Shown in pieces: positions 1-8,745 of a stretch of DNA of 43,664 bases. The stretch lies in the NCBI GenBank assembly GCA_002422365.1, contig DIUO01000035.1:11859-55522 (forward strand), in the 5' to 3' direction. Below the pieces are notes generated by a model, which saw only the letters and a list, made by a program, of their open reading frames with translations, had not been told where the DNA came from and searched no databases. Positions within the stretch are counted from its first letter, which is position 1. Every line of letters begins with the position of its first letter. This DNA is from Proteobacteria bacterium UBA6156 (GTDB lineage: Bacteria > Pseudomonadota > Alphaproteobacteria > UBA2136 > UBA6156). Position numbers and translations under genes: made by a program.

Positions 1-1
1 G

Positions 2-1825
2 CGCTTTGCCCCGCTCAATTCCTGGCCAGATAACGTCAATCTCGACAAAGCGCGCCGCTTGCTCTGGCCGCTTAAAAAGAAGTACGGCAACCGCGTCAGC
101 TGGGCCGACCTCATGGTGCTGGCAGGCACCGTGGCGTATGAGAACATGGGCCTCAAAACCTTCGGCTTCGCCTTTGGGCGGCCCGATATCTGGCACCCCG
201 AGCACGATACATACTGGGGCAGCGAAACCGAATGGCTTGCCCCCAGCGACACCCGCTACGCCAACCTGACCGACGCCTCCACCATGGAAAACCCCCTGGC
301 CGCCGTGCAAATGGGGCTCATATATGTCAACCCGGAAGGGGTGAACGGCCAGCCCGACCCCCTCCGCACTGCCCAGCATATCCGCGAAACCTTTGCCCGC
401 ATGGCCATGGATGACGCCGAAACCGTCGCCCTTACCGCAGGCGGCCACACCGTCGGCAAGGCCCACGGCAACGGCAACCCCGGCAACCTGGGGCCGAACC
501 CCGAAGCCGCCGATATCGCCGAACAAGGCCTGGGCTGGAACAACCACACCACCCGTGGCGTCGGCCGCAACACCGTCACCAGCGGTATAGAAGGCGCCTG
601 GACAACCCACCCCACCAAGTGGGACAACGGCTACTTCAAGCTGCTGCTGGGGTATGAGTGGGAGCTGAAAAAGAGCCCCGCAGGCGCCTGGCAATACGAA
701 CCCATCAACATCCGGGAAGACGACAAGCCGGTCGATGTCGAAGACCCCACCATCCGCTACAACCCGATGATGACCGACGCCGACATGGCCATGAAGGTCG
801 ACCCCGTCTACCGCCAGATCTCCGAACGCTTTGCCGCCGACCATGAAGCCTTCTCCGAAGCCTTCGCCCGCGCCTGGTTCAAGCTCACCCACCGAGACCT
901 CGGCCCCAACACCCGCTACATCGGGCCGGACGCCCCGCAGGAAGACCTGATCTGGCAAGACCCCATCCCCGCAGGCCCCACAGGCTATGATGTCGAAGGC
1001 CTGAAAACCGCCATCGCCGCCAGCGGCCTGAGCGTGCAAGATATGGTCAGCACCGCCTGGGATAGCGCCCGCACCTTCCGGGGGTCCGACTATCGCGGCG
1101 GCGCCAACGGCGCCCGCATCCGCCTTGCACCCCAGAAGGACTGGGAGGGCAACGAACCCGCCCGCCTCGCCAAAGTGCTGGCGGTGCTCACCCCTCTGGC
1201 CAACCAGTTTGGCGCCAGCGTGGCCGATGCCATCGTGCTCGCCGGCAATGTCGGCATAGAACAAGCCGCCGCCGCCGCAGGCCACAACGTCACCGTACCC
1301 TTTGCGCCGGGCAGAGGAGACGCCACCGCCGACCAAACCGACACCGCCGCCTTTGCGGTGCTGGAACCCTTGGCCGATGGCTTCCGCAACTGGCAGAAGG
1401 CCGAATACGCCGTGGCACCAGAAGAACTGCTGCTCGACCGCGCCCAGCTCATGGGCCTCACCGCACCGGAAATGACCGTGCTTCTCGGCGGCATGCGCGC
1501 CATGGGCACCAACCACGGCGGCACGGCGCACGGCGTCTTCACGCAGCGGGCAGGGGCGCTCACGGCCGACTTCTTCGTGACCCTCACCGACATGGCCTAC
1601 AGCTGGCACCCTACCGGCACCAACCTCTACGAACTGCGCGAGCGCACAAGCGGCACCACGGCCTATACCGCCACCCGTGCCGACCTCGTCTTCGGCTCCA
1701 ACTCCATCCTCCGCGCCTATGCCGAGCTCTATGCCCAAGACGACAACGCCACCAAGTTCGTGACCGACTTCGTCGCCGCCTGGGTCAAAGTCATGAACGC
1801 CGACCGCTACGATCTCCAAACCTAA
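2..1825 (+). CDS. katG: Catalase-peroxidase KatG, 5' end outside the window
   Basis: This is the C-terminal ~607 residues of the bifunctional heme catalase-peroxidase, which removes H2O2. The reading frame is open from base 2 and matches KatG from the RFAPLNSWPDN segment onward, so about 115-120 N-terminal residues, including the distal Arg/Trp/His heme pocket, lie upstream of the window. Visible hallmarks are LIYVNPEG, whose Tyr (bases 323-325) is the Tyr of the Met-Tyr-Trp adduct in this family, RMAMDD with the candidate adduct Met, and GGHTVGKAHG with the proximal heme His (bases 446-448). The second, non-heme peroxidase-like domain fills the remainder and the C-terminus (KVMNADRYDL) is typical. 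No frameshift is seen. The next gene encodes a DUF892 stress protein, which fits an oxidative-stress neighbourhood. Family assignment is near certain; promoter and start cannot be judged. Confidence 0.97.
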   Translation, partial: RFAPLNSWPDNVNLDKARRLLWPLKKKYGNRVSWADLMVLAGTVAYENMGLKTFGFAFGRPDIWHPEHDTYWGSETEWLAPSDTRYANLTDASTMENPLAAVQMGLIYVNPEGVNGQPDPLRTAQHIRETFARMAMDDAETVALTAGGHTVGKAHGNGNPGNLGPNPEAADIAEQGLGWNNHTTRGVGRNTVTSGIEGAWTTHPTKWDNGYFKLLLGYEWELKKSPAGAWQYEPINIREDDKPVDVEDPTIRYNPMMTDADMAMKVDPVYRQISERFAADHEAFSEAFARAWFKLTHRDLGPNTRYIGPDAPQEDLIWQDPIPAGPTGYDVEGLKTAIAASGLSVQDMVSTAWDSARTFRGSDYRGGANGARIRLAPQKDWEGNEPARLAKVLAVLTPLANQFGASVADAIVLAGNVGIEQAAAAAGHNVTVPFAPGRGDATADQTDTAAFAVLEPLADGFRNWQKAEYAVAPEELLLDRAQLMGLTAPEMTVLLGGMRAMGTNHGGTAHGVFTQRAGALTADFFVTLTDMAYSWHPTGTNLYELRERTSGTTAYTATRADLVFGSNSILRAYAELYAQDDNATKFVTDFVAAWVKVMNADRYDLQT

Positions 1826-1866
1826 AATCTCGAATCAAAGCCCTCAAATCCCGGGAAAAACCACCG

Positions 1867-1897
1867 CACCAACCCCGCCCCGCGCGGGGCTTGGTTT
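1867..1897 (+). terminator. Possible katG terminator hairpin
   Basis: A GC-rich hairpin (gcccc, loop gcgc, ggggc at 1877-1890) with flanking aacc/ggtt complementarity lies 50 bases after the katG stop. It has no clean run of T, so its role as an intrinsic terminator is only probable. The rest of the 1826-2025 gap shows no clear promoter. Confidence 0.35.
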
Positions 1898-2025
1898 GGC
1901 TGTATTCCCAAAATGGAGTGTTCAAATTCCGCTCCATCTTCCTCTTACACGCGGTACGGGAACTTCCCACCCCCTCCTGCCGTTGCCCATGCCCCCCCGC
2001 ACAAGCAACCAAGGAGACCCACACA

Positions 2026-2541
2026 ATGGCCGAAAAAACACTGAACGACCTGTTCCTGCACAACCTGAAGGATATCTACTACGCCGAGAAGCAGATTTAC
2101 AAAACCCTGCCGAAAATGGCCAAGGCCGCCGCATCCGACGACCTCAAGCAAGCCTTCGAAACCCACCGGGAAGAAACGGCCACCCAAATCGAACGCCTCG
2201 AAGATGTCTTCAAGATCCTCGAAAAACGCGCCCAGGGCGTGGTCTGCGAGGCCATCCAAGGCATCATAGAAGAAGGCAAGGAAGCGATCGAAGACTTCGG
2301 CGGCACACCGGTCGGAGACATCGCCATCTCCGGCTCGGGCCGCGCGGTAGAACACTACGAAATCGCCCGCTACACCATGCTGTGCGACCTCGCCAAACAC
2401 ATGGGAATGAAAGACGCCGCCAAACTGCTCGACGACAACCTGCAGGAAGAACTGAAAACCGACAAACTGCTGGCCAAGCTCAGCACGGCGTTGGCACCCA
2501 GCACTTCCGGCAGCGGCACGTCCTCGCGCAAAGCGGCCTAA
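2026..2541 (+). CDS. DUF892 (YciE/YciF-type) ferritin-like stress protein
   Basis: The product is 171 residues and belongs to the YciE/YciF DUF892 family: all-helical ferritin-like four-helix bundles that bind metals and are stress-associated, with poorly known biochemistry. The family signature is visible: an N-terminal LFLHNLKDIYYAEKQI helix with E/H metal-ligand candidates, a central HREETATQIERLEDVF helix, and RAVEHYEIARY in the third helix. The C-terminus is a low-complexity Ser/Gly/Thr tail. The ATG at 2026 is chosen over longer in-frame options because a strong AAGGAGA ribosome site sits 8-14 bases upstream and the protein begins at the usual family position. It follows katG on the same strand and ends in a good intrinsic terminator. 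A second, divergent paralogue is at 19414-19995. Confidence 0.9.
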   Translation: MAEKTLNDLFLHNLKDIYYAEKQIYKTLPKMAKAAASDDLKQAFETHREETATQIERLEDVFKILEKRAQGVVCEAIQGIIEEGKEAIEDFGGTPVGDIAISGSGRAVEHYEIARYTMLCDLAKHMGMKDAAKLLDDNLQEELKTDKLLAKLSTALAPSTSGSGTSSRKAA

Positions 2542-2561
2542 CGCGCACTCCGGCAGTCCAT

Positions 2562-2586
2562 AAAAGCGGCTTCAGGCCGCTTTTCT
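2562..2586 (+). terminator. Intrinsic terminator after DUF892 gene
   Basis: A perfect 9-bp stem (aaaagcggc / gccgctttt) with a 5-base loop lies 20 bases after the stop codon and runs directly into T residues. It separates the DUF892 gene from the exoD-like gene. Confidence 0.8.
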
Positions 2587-2638
2587 GCGCATCCCGCCCT
2601 GCGGCGGAACTCTCCCCACCGTACAGACTTCTCTCTCC

Positions 2639-3220
2639 ATGCCGGAAACCTTCACTCGCACGCTGGATAATCTCCACGCCGTCGCCAAGCAGCAAAAGCA
2701 GGTCTCAGTGGCTGATATTCTGGATTCTCTCGGCCACCGCAGCTACGGCCCCTTTTTCGTGGTGCCCACGTCGCTAGAGCTCACGCCCATCGGCAGCATC
2801 CCCGGCGTGCCCACCTTCATGGCCACACTCATCCTGTTGTTCGGGCTGCAAATTGTGCTGGGCCGCAGGCATATCTGGCTGCCCCAGGTGCTGCTGCGGC
2901 AAAGCGTCACCTCCGGCAAGCTCCATTCGGCCATCTCCAGCGCCCGCCCGGTGGCCAGTAAAATCGATATCATCTTCCATGGCCGCCTCAAACGCCTCAC
3001 CCAGGGGCCGTTCGTGCGGGTGGCCGCCCTCATGTGCGTGCTGCTGGCGCTGGCCGTGCCGCCGCTCGAGGTCATCCCCTTCGCCACCAGCATCCCCATC
3101 GGCGTCATCCTGCTGTTCGGGCTGGCTTTGCTGCTAAAGGACGGCCTGCTCATGCTCGCCACCTTCGCCCTCACCGGCGGCGCCGCCTATTTCATCCTCA
3201 ACGTCGCCGATGTTCTCTAA
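2639..3220 (+). CDS. ExoD-family membrane protein (exopolysaccharide synthesis)
   Basis: This 193-residue integral membrane protein matches the ExoD family, named for a Rhizobium gene affecting exopolysaccharide production; its molecular activity is unknown. Family features are the N-terminal soluble helix with ADILDSLGHRSYGPFFVVP, followed by LELTPIGSIPGVPTFMATLI, then a central basic loop (KIDIIFHGRLKRLT) and three C-terminal hydrophobic segments (VAALMCVLLALAVPPLEVIPF, TSIPIGVILLFGLALLL, GLLMLATFALTGGAAYFIL). Length is typical. No strong ribosome site precedes ATG 2639, but homologous sequence starts there. The gene stands alone between a terminator and an oppositely oriented antiporter. 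A sizeable exopolysaccharide cluster begins about 5.6 kb downstream, a plausible functional link that the sequence does not prove. Confidence 0.9.
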   Translation: MPETFTRTLDNLHAVAKQQKQVSVADILDSLGHRSYGPFFVVPTSLELTPIGSIPGVPTFMATLILLFGLQIVLGRRHIWLPQVLLRQSVTSGKLHSAISSARPVASKIDIIFHGRLKRLTQGPFVRVAALMCVLLALAVPPLEVIPFATSIPIGVILLFGLALLLKDGLLMLATFALTGGAAYFILNVADVL

Positions 3221-3272
3221 ACACTAAGCACTCAAAACTAAACACCAGACACCAAACACTAAACACTAAGCA
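3221..3272. repeat. A/C-rich degenerate tandem repeat
   Basis: The whole gap between the exoD-like stop and the antiporter stop is made of variants of an ACACTAA heptamer (aaacactaaacactaagc and similar). Related A/C-rich tracts occur at about 20655-20714, 27753-27830 and 30797-30835. No promoter or terminator is recognisable in it. Confidence 0.6.
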
Positions 3273-5372
3273 CTACTCAGGCATCTCCAGCTTGCCCCGC
3301 AAGCTCAAATACACCTTCGGCGTCACCAGTTCACGGTGCAGCAGCTGGTCCAGCAGCTCGTGCTGGTGCTTTTCGGCAGCCAGGGTGGCCAGATTAATGT
3401 TCACCTTCTCCAAAATGGCACCATGCTCGGTCATCAGCTTGGCAATCTGGGCTTCGGCCGCCTTGTTATAGGCGCGGTAACGGTCAATCACGGGCATCAC
3501 TTCGTCGGCCGAGAACAACTTCACGCTGTCGCCGCTAAACTGCGTCATTTCCTTCACCACCTTGCGGGTGATAATCACCTTGGCGCGGTAATACAGATAC
3601 TTCTCTACAAAAGCATCGTTTTTGTCGCGCATCACCAGGTTGTGCAAAAAGTCCGACATCTGGTCCAGCCAGTCGCCCGGCACACTGCCCGGGTGCTCGC
3701 CCAGCGTTTCGCCGCGCTCCAGCTTTTCCAGCTGAGTACTAATCAGCGCCTGCAACCGCCGCATAATGCGGTCGTTAATTTCGCCGTGCAGCAGCAGGTC
3801 GTGCAGGTAATAGCGCTCAATGCCAAGGGCATGGATATGCACCGCCGCATGCGTCAGGTTGGCCTTGCCGCTGGTTTTAAACCGCGCCAGGGCTTTTTGG
3901 TGCACCGCTTCCAGCTTGGCTTGCACCTCGCCGTGGCTCGCGCTGTCCACATAGCTTTTCTCGTTCAGCTTGGCCAGCCGGGCCATCACGTGGGCATGTA
4001 TATACGCCGAGGCATCCCGATACTCAATCTTCTCCACCTCGCTCAAGCAATCCAGCCCCATTTTGCGTATCATCGGGCCAATGGTCAGCGCTTTAATAAA
4101 CAACGTGGCGTAAATGCAGCCAATGGTCAGCGCCATAATAAAATCGCGGGGGCTGTAGTCATAAATCCAGCCGTCCGGGCGCCAGTCGGCGGGTATCATC
4201 AGCACCATGGTCACCGCAATGGCGCCGCGCAGGCTGCCCCAGGCCAGCAGGTTCTGCCATTTCATCGGTATGGGCTCCTCCAGCCCCAGGCGGTTCAGCA
4301 GCGCCACCACCGGGTAAACCGAGAGCGCCCGCGCCACCGCCACCACACCCACCGCCAGCCCAATCGGCAGCAACAGGTCGGTAATATGGAAGGGCAGGGC
4401 GGCAAACAGCAGCCCCATCAGGATAAACACCAGAGAATTCACCATAAACGCAAACTGGCCCCAGAATTTCTCAATAAATTCCTCAGCATGCGGGCTGGCC
4501 TTATAGCGCCCATAGTTGCCCAGCACTATCGAGGCTATGGTGGTCGCAATAATCGCCGAAATCTTAATCTCCACCCCGGCAATCACAAAGTGGTGAGAAA
4601 TCACCTCCGCCAGAATAAACGTCAAATGCGCCAGCACCAGCATCAGCATAATGCTCACATTTTCATTGCTGCGGGTTTTCTCAATCATTTTCGAGAATAT
4701 TCCCCCCATCGCCAGCCCAAACAGCACACCGCCCACCACCATGCTGGTGAACAAAAACATCCCTTCCGCCAGCGTGCTCACGCCGTGGTAGCCCTTGTAG
4801 GCCACCTCCAGCACCACCAAAAACAGCGCCACTGCCGTCCCGTCGTTAAACAGGCTTTCCCCTTCAAATATGAGGGACAACCGCTTCGGCGCGCCATATT
4901 CCTTAAACAGCGCCAGCACCGCCACCGGGTCGGTTGCCGAAATGAGCGCCCCAAACAGCAGCAGCACAATCACCGGCACCACCATACCGAACATCCCCAG
5001 CAGCCAATAAAGCGCCGCCGCCGCCAACACCATAGAAATAACAAGAGAAACAATAGCTAACATCGAAATCGACAGAATATTCTCCTGCAAGTTCCGCATG
5101 CGGATATTATAGGCCGACTCAAACAGCAACACCGGCAGAAAGAAGTAAAACAGCAGCTCCGGCGTCAACTGAAAATCCTGCAAAAACCCAAACGGATACA
5201 CCCGCGACACCGGCACCAGCAGCAGCCCCACGGCCACCAGCAGCACCGAATACGGCACTTTAATGCGTTGCGACCAAAAGTACGTGAAGCACGAAATGGC
5301 CAATAAAACAAACAATGCGAGGAGTGATGTGAGTGTCATGCGGCAGGCGGTATAGTCCTCCGCCCAAGTCAT
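3273..5372 (-). CDS. CPA1-family Na+/H+ (cation:proton) antiporter
   Basis: This is a 699-residue sodium/proton exchanger of the CPA1 (NhaP/NHE-like) family for inner-membrane pH and Na+ homeostasis. About twelve hydrophobic segments fill residues 10-420. Diagnostic motifs are FFLPVLLFESAYNI, GALISATDPVAVLALFKEYG (the TDPVAV ion-path motif) and LIFEGESLFNDGTAVALF. A roughly 270-residue hydrophilic C-terminal domain follows; similar tails in this family are regulatory. The start is ambiguous: the first ATG (5372) has a weak AAGG upstream, and a second in-frame ATG at 5339 (MTLTSLLALF) begins directly at the first membrane helix. It is convergent with the exoD-like gene. A second antiporter, NhaA, is at 38881-40020. 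Confidence 0.93.
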   Translation of the reverse strand: MTWAEDYTACRMTLTSLLALFVLLAISCFTYFWSQRIKVPYSVLLVAVGLLLVPVSRVYPFGFLQDFQLTPELLFYFFLPVLLFESAYNIRMRNLQENILSISMLAIVSLVISMVLAAAALYWLLGMFGMVVPVIVLLLFGALISATDPVAVLALFKEYGAPKRLSLIFEGESLFNDGTAVALFLVVLEVAYKGYHGVSTLAEGMFLFTSMVVGGVLFGLAMGGIFSKMIEKTRSNENVSIMLMLVLAHLTFILAEVISHHFVIAGVEIKISAIIATTIASIVLGNYGRYKASPHAEEFIEKFWGQFAFMVNSLVFILMGLLFAALPFHITDLLLPIGLAVGVVAVARALSVYPVVALLNRLGLEEPIPMKWQNLLAWGSLRGAIAVTMVLMIPADWRPDGWIYDYSPRDFIMALTIGCIYATLFIKALTIGPMIRKMGLDCLSEVEKIEYRDASAYIHAHVMARLAKLNEKSYVDSASHGEVQAKLEAVHQKALARFKTSGKANLTHAAVHIHALGIERYYLHDLLLHGEINDRIMRRLQALISTQLEKLERGETLGEHPGSVPGDWLDQMSDFLHNLVMRDKNDAFVEKYLYYRAKVIITRKVVKEMTQFSGDSVKLFSADEVMPVIDRYRAYNKAAEAQIAKLMTEHGAILEKVNINLATLAAEKHQHELLDQLLHRELVTPKVYLSLRGKLEMPE

Positions 5373-5439
5373 GGCAAGGCCTTACGCCGTTTCCTCTGCC
5401 AAATTTTTGGGCCCATACTCCTACGCTGTAAGCCAGGCG

Positions 5440-6879
5440 TTAACCCCGCCGCCAGCTCAAAAACCGATATAAAAACCCCAAAACCCACGCCGGGGTGTGC
5501 GCCTTGCGCCAAACCCCGGCGGCCATCTTGTTGGCCTCGGCCAGCGTGGGGTAGCTGTGCACGGTGCTCAAAATCGCCCCCAGCCCCAGCCCGTGGCGCA
5601 TGGCCAGCACATATTCGGCCAGCAGGTCGCCCGCATGGTGGCCCACCAGCGTCACGCCTAAAATCGTATCCTTGCCCGGTTGGGTCAGCACCTTCACAAA
5701 GCCATGGGGCTCGCTGTCGGCCAGCGCACGGTCAAGCTCCTGCATCTCAAACCGCGTCACCTCATAGGGCGTGCCTTTGGCTTGGGCCTCCTTCTCGTTC
5801 AGCCCCACCCGCGCCACTTCGGGGTCAGTAAAGGTCGTCCAGGGCAGCACCCGGTAATCCGCTTTCACCCGCCAAAACGGCCGCAGCAGCGCATTTACCG
5901 CCGCAAACCACGCCTGGTGGGCCGCCGCATGCGTAAACTGGTAGGGCCCGGTCACATCGCCCACCACATAAATACTGGGTATGTTCGTCTGCATAAACGG
6001 GTTGGCATCCACCGTCCCCCGTTGGGTCAGGGTCACACCCATCTCCTCCAGCCCAAACCCGCTCACATTGGCCTTACGCCCCAGTGCCAGCAACAGCGCG
6101 TCATAGGGCAATTCCACCCGCTTGCCGTTGGCCTCACACACCAGCACTTTGGTAGTGTCCCGCTTGATAACCTCCACCGCCGCATGGCCGGTGCGCACGT
6201 CAATCCGCTCCGCCGCAAACCTCTCCCGCACCACCTCAATCACATCATCATCTTCGCGCACCAGCAGCTGCGGCCCGCGTTCCACTATTGTCACCTGGCT
6301 GCCCAGGCGGGCAAAGGCTTGGGCCATTTCGCAACCAATCGGCCCGCCGCCCAGCACCACCAGCCGCTTGGGCAGTTTGCGCAGGCCCCACAGCGTATCG
6401 CTGGTCAGGTAATTCATCTTTTTGGTTAGGCCGGGCAGGGGCGGCACCAGCGGCCTTGCCCCGGTGGCCACCACAATCGCCCGCGCCGTCAGCACCCGGC
6501 CATTTACCTCCACCCGGTGCGGCCCGGTTATCCGCGCATCGCCCGTAATACACTCCACCCCCAGCGCCGTATACCGCTCGATAGAATCATGCGGCGCAAT
6601 CGCCCTAATCACCGCCTGCACCCGCTCCATCACCTCCGCAAACTCAAAGTTCACCGCCGTTTTCTTAAAACCAAAGTCCTTCGCCCGCGCCGCATAACTC
6701 AGCATTTTGGCGCTGCACAGCAACGCCTTGCTGGGCACGCAACCGGTGTTCAGGCAATCGCCGCCCATGGCGTGGCGTTCTATCAAGGCCACCTTGGCTT
6801 TCATCGCCGCCGCAATATAGGCGCTCACCAGTCCGCCGGTGCCGCCGCCAATCACAATCAGGTTATAATCATAGCGCAC
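5440..6879 (-). CDS. MerA-like FAD-dependent NAD(P)-disulfide oxidoreductase
   Basis: This 479-residue class I pyridine nucleotide-disulfide oxidoreductase has the FAD-binding GGGTGG at the N-terminus, the redox-active pair in GGDCLNTGCVPSKAL, an ATG motif (VVATGARP), an NAD(P)-binding GGGPIGCEMAQAFARLG, the second FAD motif YVVGDVTGPYQFTHAA and a C-terminal dimerisation domain. It looks like mercuric reductase and related orphan flavoproteins, but lacks the N-terminal HMA domain and the C-terminal vicinal Cys pair that MerA needs for Hg(II), so mercury reduction is unlikely. The physiological substrate is unknown. Its start overlaps the TVP38-like gene by 11 bases, which implies translational coupling; these two families often neighbour each other or are fused. 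The operon also carries both methionine sulfoxide reductases. Confidence 0.92.
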   Translation of the reverse strand: MRYDYNLIVIGGGTGGLVSAYIAAAMKAKVALIERHAMGGDCLNTGCVPSKALLCSAKMLSYAARAKDFGFKKTAVNFEFAEVMERVQAVIRAIAPHDSIERYTALGVECITGDARITGPHRVEVNGRVLTARAIVVATGARPLVPPLPGLTKKMNYLTSDTLWGLRKLPKRLVVLGGGPIGCEMAQAFARLGSQVTIVERGPQLLVREDDDVIEVVRERFAAERIDVRTGHAAVEVIKRDTTKVLVCEANGKRVELPYDALLLALGRKANVSGFGLEEMGVTLTQRGTVDANPFMQTNIPSIYVVGDVTGPYQFTHAAAHQAWFAAVNALLRPFWRVKADYRVLPWTTFTDPEVARVGLNEKEAQAKGTPYEVTRFEMQELDRALADSEPHGFVKVLTQPGKDTILGVTLVGHHAGDLLAEYVLAMRHGLGLGAILSTVHSYPTLAEANKMAAGVWRKAHTPAWVLGFLYRFLSWRRG

Positions 6880-7576
6880 GTTCCCGCCCTTTCTTCAGCA
6901 TCAGTAATATCTTGCGCGTGGCCAGCGGCAACACCGCCAGCAACCCAAACGCCAGCAACAGCTGCCAAGATACAATATCCCCCACACTCGTCACCTCACC
7001 CAGCGCCGTCCCCGCATACACATACACCACCGTACCCGGCAACATGCCCAACTGGCTCACCCACCAATACGTCCGCACCTTAATCGGCAGCAGCCCCATC
7101 AGCAAATTCACCATAAAAAACGGGAATATCGGCGCCAACCGTATCGCAAACAAATAAAAAGGGCCTTCTGCCGCAAAGCCCTGGTTAAATGTCTTCAAAT
7201 ACGCGCCATACCGCGCCTGCACCGCATCCCGCAGCACAAACCGCGCCGCCAGCATGGCCAAAGTGGCCCCGGCGGTGCTGGCGAAAGAAACGAGAACAGT
7301 CCCCCAAACCACCCCAAAAAGCCCCCCCGCCAACAGCGTGATAAGCGAAGCTATCGGCAGAGACAGCGCCGTGATCACCACATACCCCACCCCAAACGCC
7401 AGCAGGCTCGGCACAAACGCCCCATCCACATACGCCTGCAACGCCGCACGGTTGGCTTTCAAGCCTTCCAGCGTCACCTGCTCATGCAGCCCCAGCGCAT
7501 AAAACGCACCTATCAGGGCCAGAAAAGCCCCGACCAGCAGCAGGCGTATCGTCAGGGGCTTCATGATTAGCCCCAC
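6869..7576 (-). CDS. TVP38/TMEM64 (SNARE-associated, DedA-like) membrane protein
   Basis: A 235-residue inner-membrane protein of the VTT/TVP38-TMEM64 family. Family features are the re-entrant region SLPIASLITLLAGGLFGVVW, the AGATLAMLAARFVLRD segment, and the conserved RLAPIFPFFMVNLLMGLLPI motif followed by LGMLPGTVVYVYAGTALG. Some relatives act in lipid scrambling or membrane homeostasis; the role of the bacterial branch next to flavoprotein reductases is not established. The gene overlaps msrA by 10 bases upstream and the oxidoreductase gene by 11 bases downstream, so it sits in the middle of a compact four-gene operon. The C-terminus is short and basic (MLKKGRERAL). Confidence 0.9.
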   Translation of the reverse strand: MGLIMKPLTIRLLLVGAFLALIGAFYALGLHEQVTLEGLKANRAALQAYVDGAFVPSLLAFGVGYVVITALSLPIASLITLLAGGLFGVVWGTVLVSFASTAGATLAMLAARFVLRDAVQARYGAYLKTFNQGFAAEGPFYLFAIRLAPIFPFFMVNLLMGLLPIKVRTYWWVSQLGMLPGTVVYVYAGTALGEVTSVGDIVSWQLLLAFGLLAVLPLATRKILLMLKKGRERAL

Positions 7577-8166
7577 ACCTTCTTCACCCGCGCATCGCGC
7601 CCGCAGCTCCAGCGGTAATACTTATAGCGCGTGGGGTTTTTGGTGGCGTAATGCTGGTGGTAGTCCTCACCCGGCCAAAACCTCGCATCCGGCAGAATAT
7701 CCACATCCACCGCCTGCCCAATCTCCCGCGCGGCATCGGCCAGCACAACCTCGGCCACAACCCGTTCGGCGGCATCCTTCACAAAAATCGCCGGCCTGTA
7801 CCCTGGCCCACGGTCGCAAAATTGCCCCTCACCATCGGTGGGGTCAATATTCCTCACATAAAGCTCCAGCAACTGCTTAAAGCTCATCTTAGCCGGGTCA
7901 TACACCACCTCCACCACTTCAATGTGCGGCACCTTATAGGTCGCATCCACGTCATGATAAGTCTCATACACCGGGCTGGGCCTATCACCCCCCGCATACC
8001 CCACATGGGTGCTCACAATGCCGTCCTTGCCCTCCAAATCATGCTGAAGGCACCAAAAACACCCCCCCGCCAAAATCGCCCGAGTAGGTTCTTGTGTTGG
8101 TTCCTGCGCCTGTCCCGTTGTCATACCCATCATCATCACCATCGCTAACATCCACTTCATGTTCAT
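7567..8166 (-). CDS. msrA: Exported peptide methionine-S-sulfoxide reductase MsrA
   Basis: A 199-residue MsrA that reduces the S epimer of methionine sulfoxide. The catalytic motif GGCFWC is at about residues 33-38, followed by GYAGGD, the HIEVVEVVYDP segment, the QFCDRGPGYRPAIF region with a further Cys, EDYHQHY, and a C-terminal WSCGRD whose Cys is a candidate resolving residue. A hydrophobic N-terminal extension ending near GQAQ resembles a Sec signal peptide, which predicts a periplasmic enzyme. It follows msrB with a 3-base gap and overlaps the TVP38-like gene, so msrB-msrA-TVP38-oxidoreductase is probably one transcript. A periplasmic Msr needs an envelope electron donor, and no thioredoxin-like gene is nearby. 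Confidence 0.95.
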   Translation of the reverse strand: MNMKWMLAMVMMMGMTTGQAQEPTQEPTRAILAGGCFWCLQHDLEGKDGIVSTHVGYAGGDRPSPVYETYHDVDATYKVPHIEVVEVVYDPAKMSFKQLLELYVRNIDPTDGEGQFCDRGPGYRPAIFVKDAAERVVAEVVLADAAREIGQAVDVDILPDARFWPGEDYHQHYATKNPTRYKYYRWSCGRDARVKKVWG

Positions 8167-8169
8167 CGC

Positions 8170-8715
8170 CTAACCTTGCGCCTTAAAGTTCATTGCCGCG
8201 CCATTCATGCAATAGCGCGTGCCACGCGGCGGCGGCCCGTCTTCAAACACATGTCCCAGGTGCCCCCCGCAGCGGCGGCAGTGCACCTCGGTGCGGCTCA
8301 TAAACCAGCTTTTGTCCTCGCGCGTGCCCACGGCATCGGGCAGGGGGTGCGTAAAGCTCGGCCAGCCGGTGCCGCTTTCAAACTTGCTCTCACTGGCAAA
8401 AAGCGGCAAGTCGCACCCCGCACACACAAACACGCCCTTGCGCTCTTCGTGCAGCAACTTGCTACTGTTGCGCGCCTCGGTGGCATGCTTGCGCAACACA
8501 TCAAACTGCTCCGGGGTCAGCCGCTCCCGCCATTCGGCCTCAGTCAAATTCACTTCAAAAGTCCCCGTCATATCATCCCCTCCACTTGCAGTTCCTGGTG
8601 CGGCATGGGCCTGCGGTACCAGCACACCTTGCGCACGCCCCAGCACGGCAAAAGCCGCCACAGCCGCCGCCCCACCCGCCAATAATCCGATAAATTCACG
8701 CCGTGTCTTATCCAT
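8170..8715 (-). CDS. msrB: Tat-exported peptide methionine-R-sulfoxide reductase MsrB
   Basis: A 181-residue MsrB that reduces the R epimer of methionine sulfoxide. The N-terminus (TRREFIGLLAGGAAAVAAFA) has a twin-arginine-type signal and ends near AQAHA, predicting Tat export of the folded zinc protein. The mature domain shows zinc ligands as CAGC and CRRC, the SGTGWPSF motif, GGHLGHVF and the catalytic Cys in RYCMNGAAMNF. Length beyond the signal is normal for MsrB. It is the first gene of the four-gene operon, with a possible sigma70-type promoter at 8746-8773. Pairing a Tat-type MsrB with a Sec-type MsrA suggests periplasmic repair of oxidised proteins; export is inferred from the signals only. 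Confidence 0.95.
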   Translation of the reverse strand: MDKTRREFIGLLAGGAAAVAAFAVLGRAQGVLVPQAHAAPGTASGGDDMTGTFEVNLTEAEWRERLTPEQFDVLRKHATEARNSSKLLHEERKGVFVCAGCDLPLFASESKFESGTGWPSFTHPLPDAVGTREDKSWFMSRTEVHCRRCGGHLGHVFEDGPPPRGTRYCMNGAAMNFKAQG

Positions 8716-8745
8716 CCCCGCCCCCTTTTATTCTGTTACAGGGCT

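Noticed and set aside
59..61. TTG as a start codon for a shorter katG
   Set aside because: The same frame is open to base 2 and encodes conserved KatG residues before this codon, so the gene is simply cut by the window edge.
3336..5060. A 574-codon open frame on the plus strand opposite the CPA1 antiporter
   Set aside because: It is antisense to a gene with clear family motifs, its translation is His/Gln/Arg-rich low complexity, and it has no ribosome site. It is a by-product of GC-rich codon use.
5440..6879. Calling the flavoprotein a mercuric reductase
   Set aside because: It lacks the C-terminal vicinal cysteines and the HMA domain, and no other mer gene is nearby.
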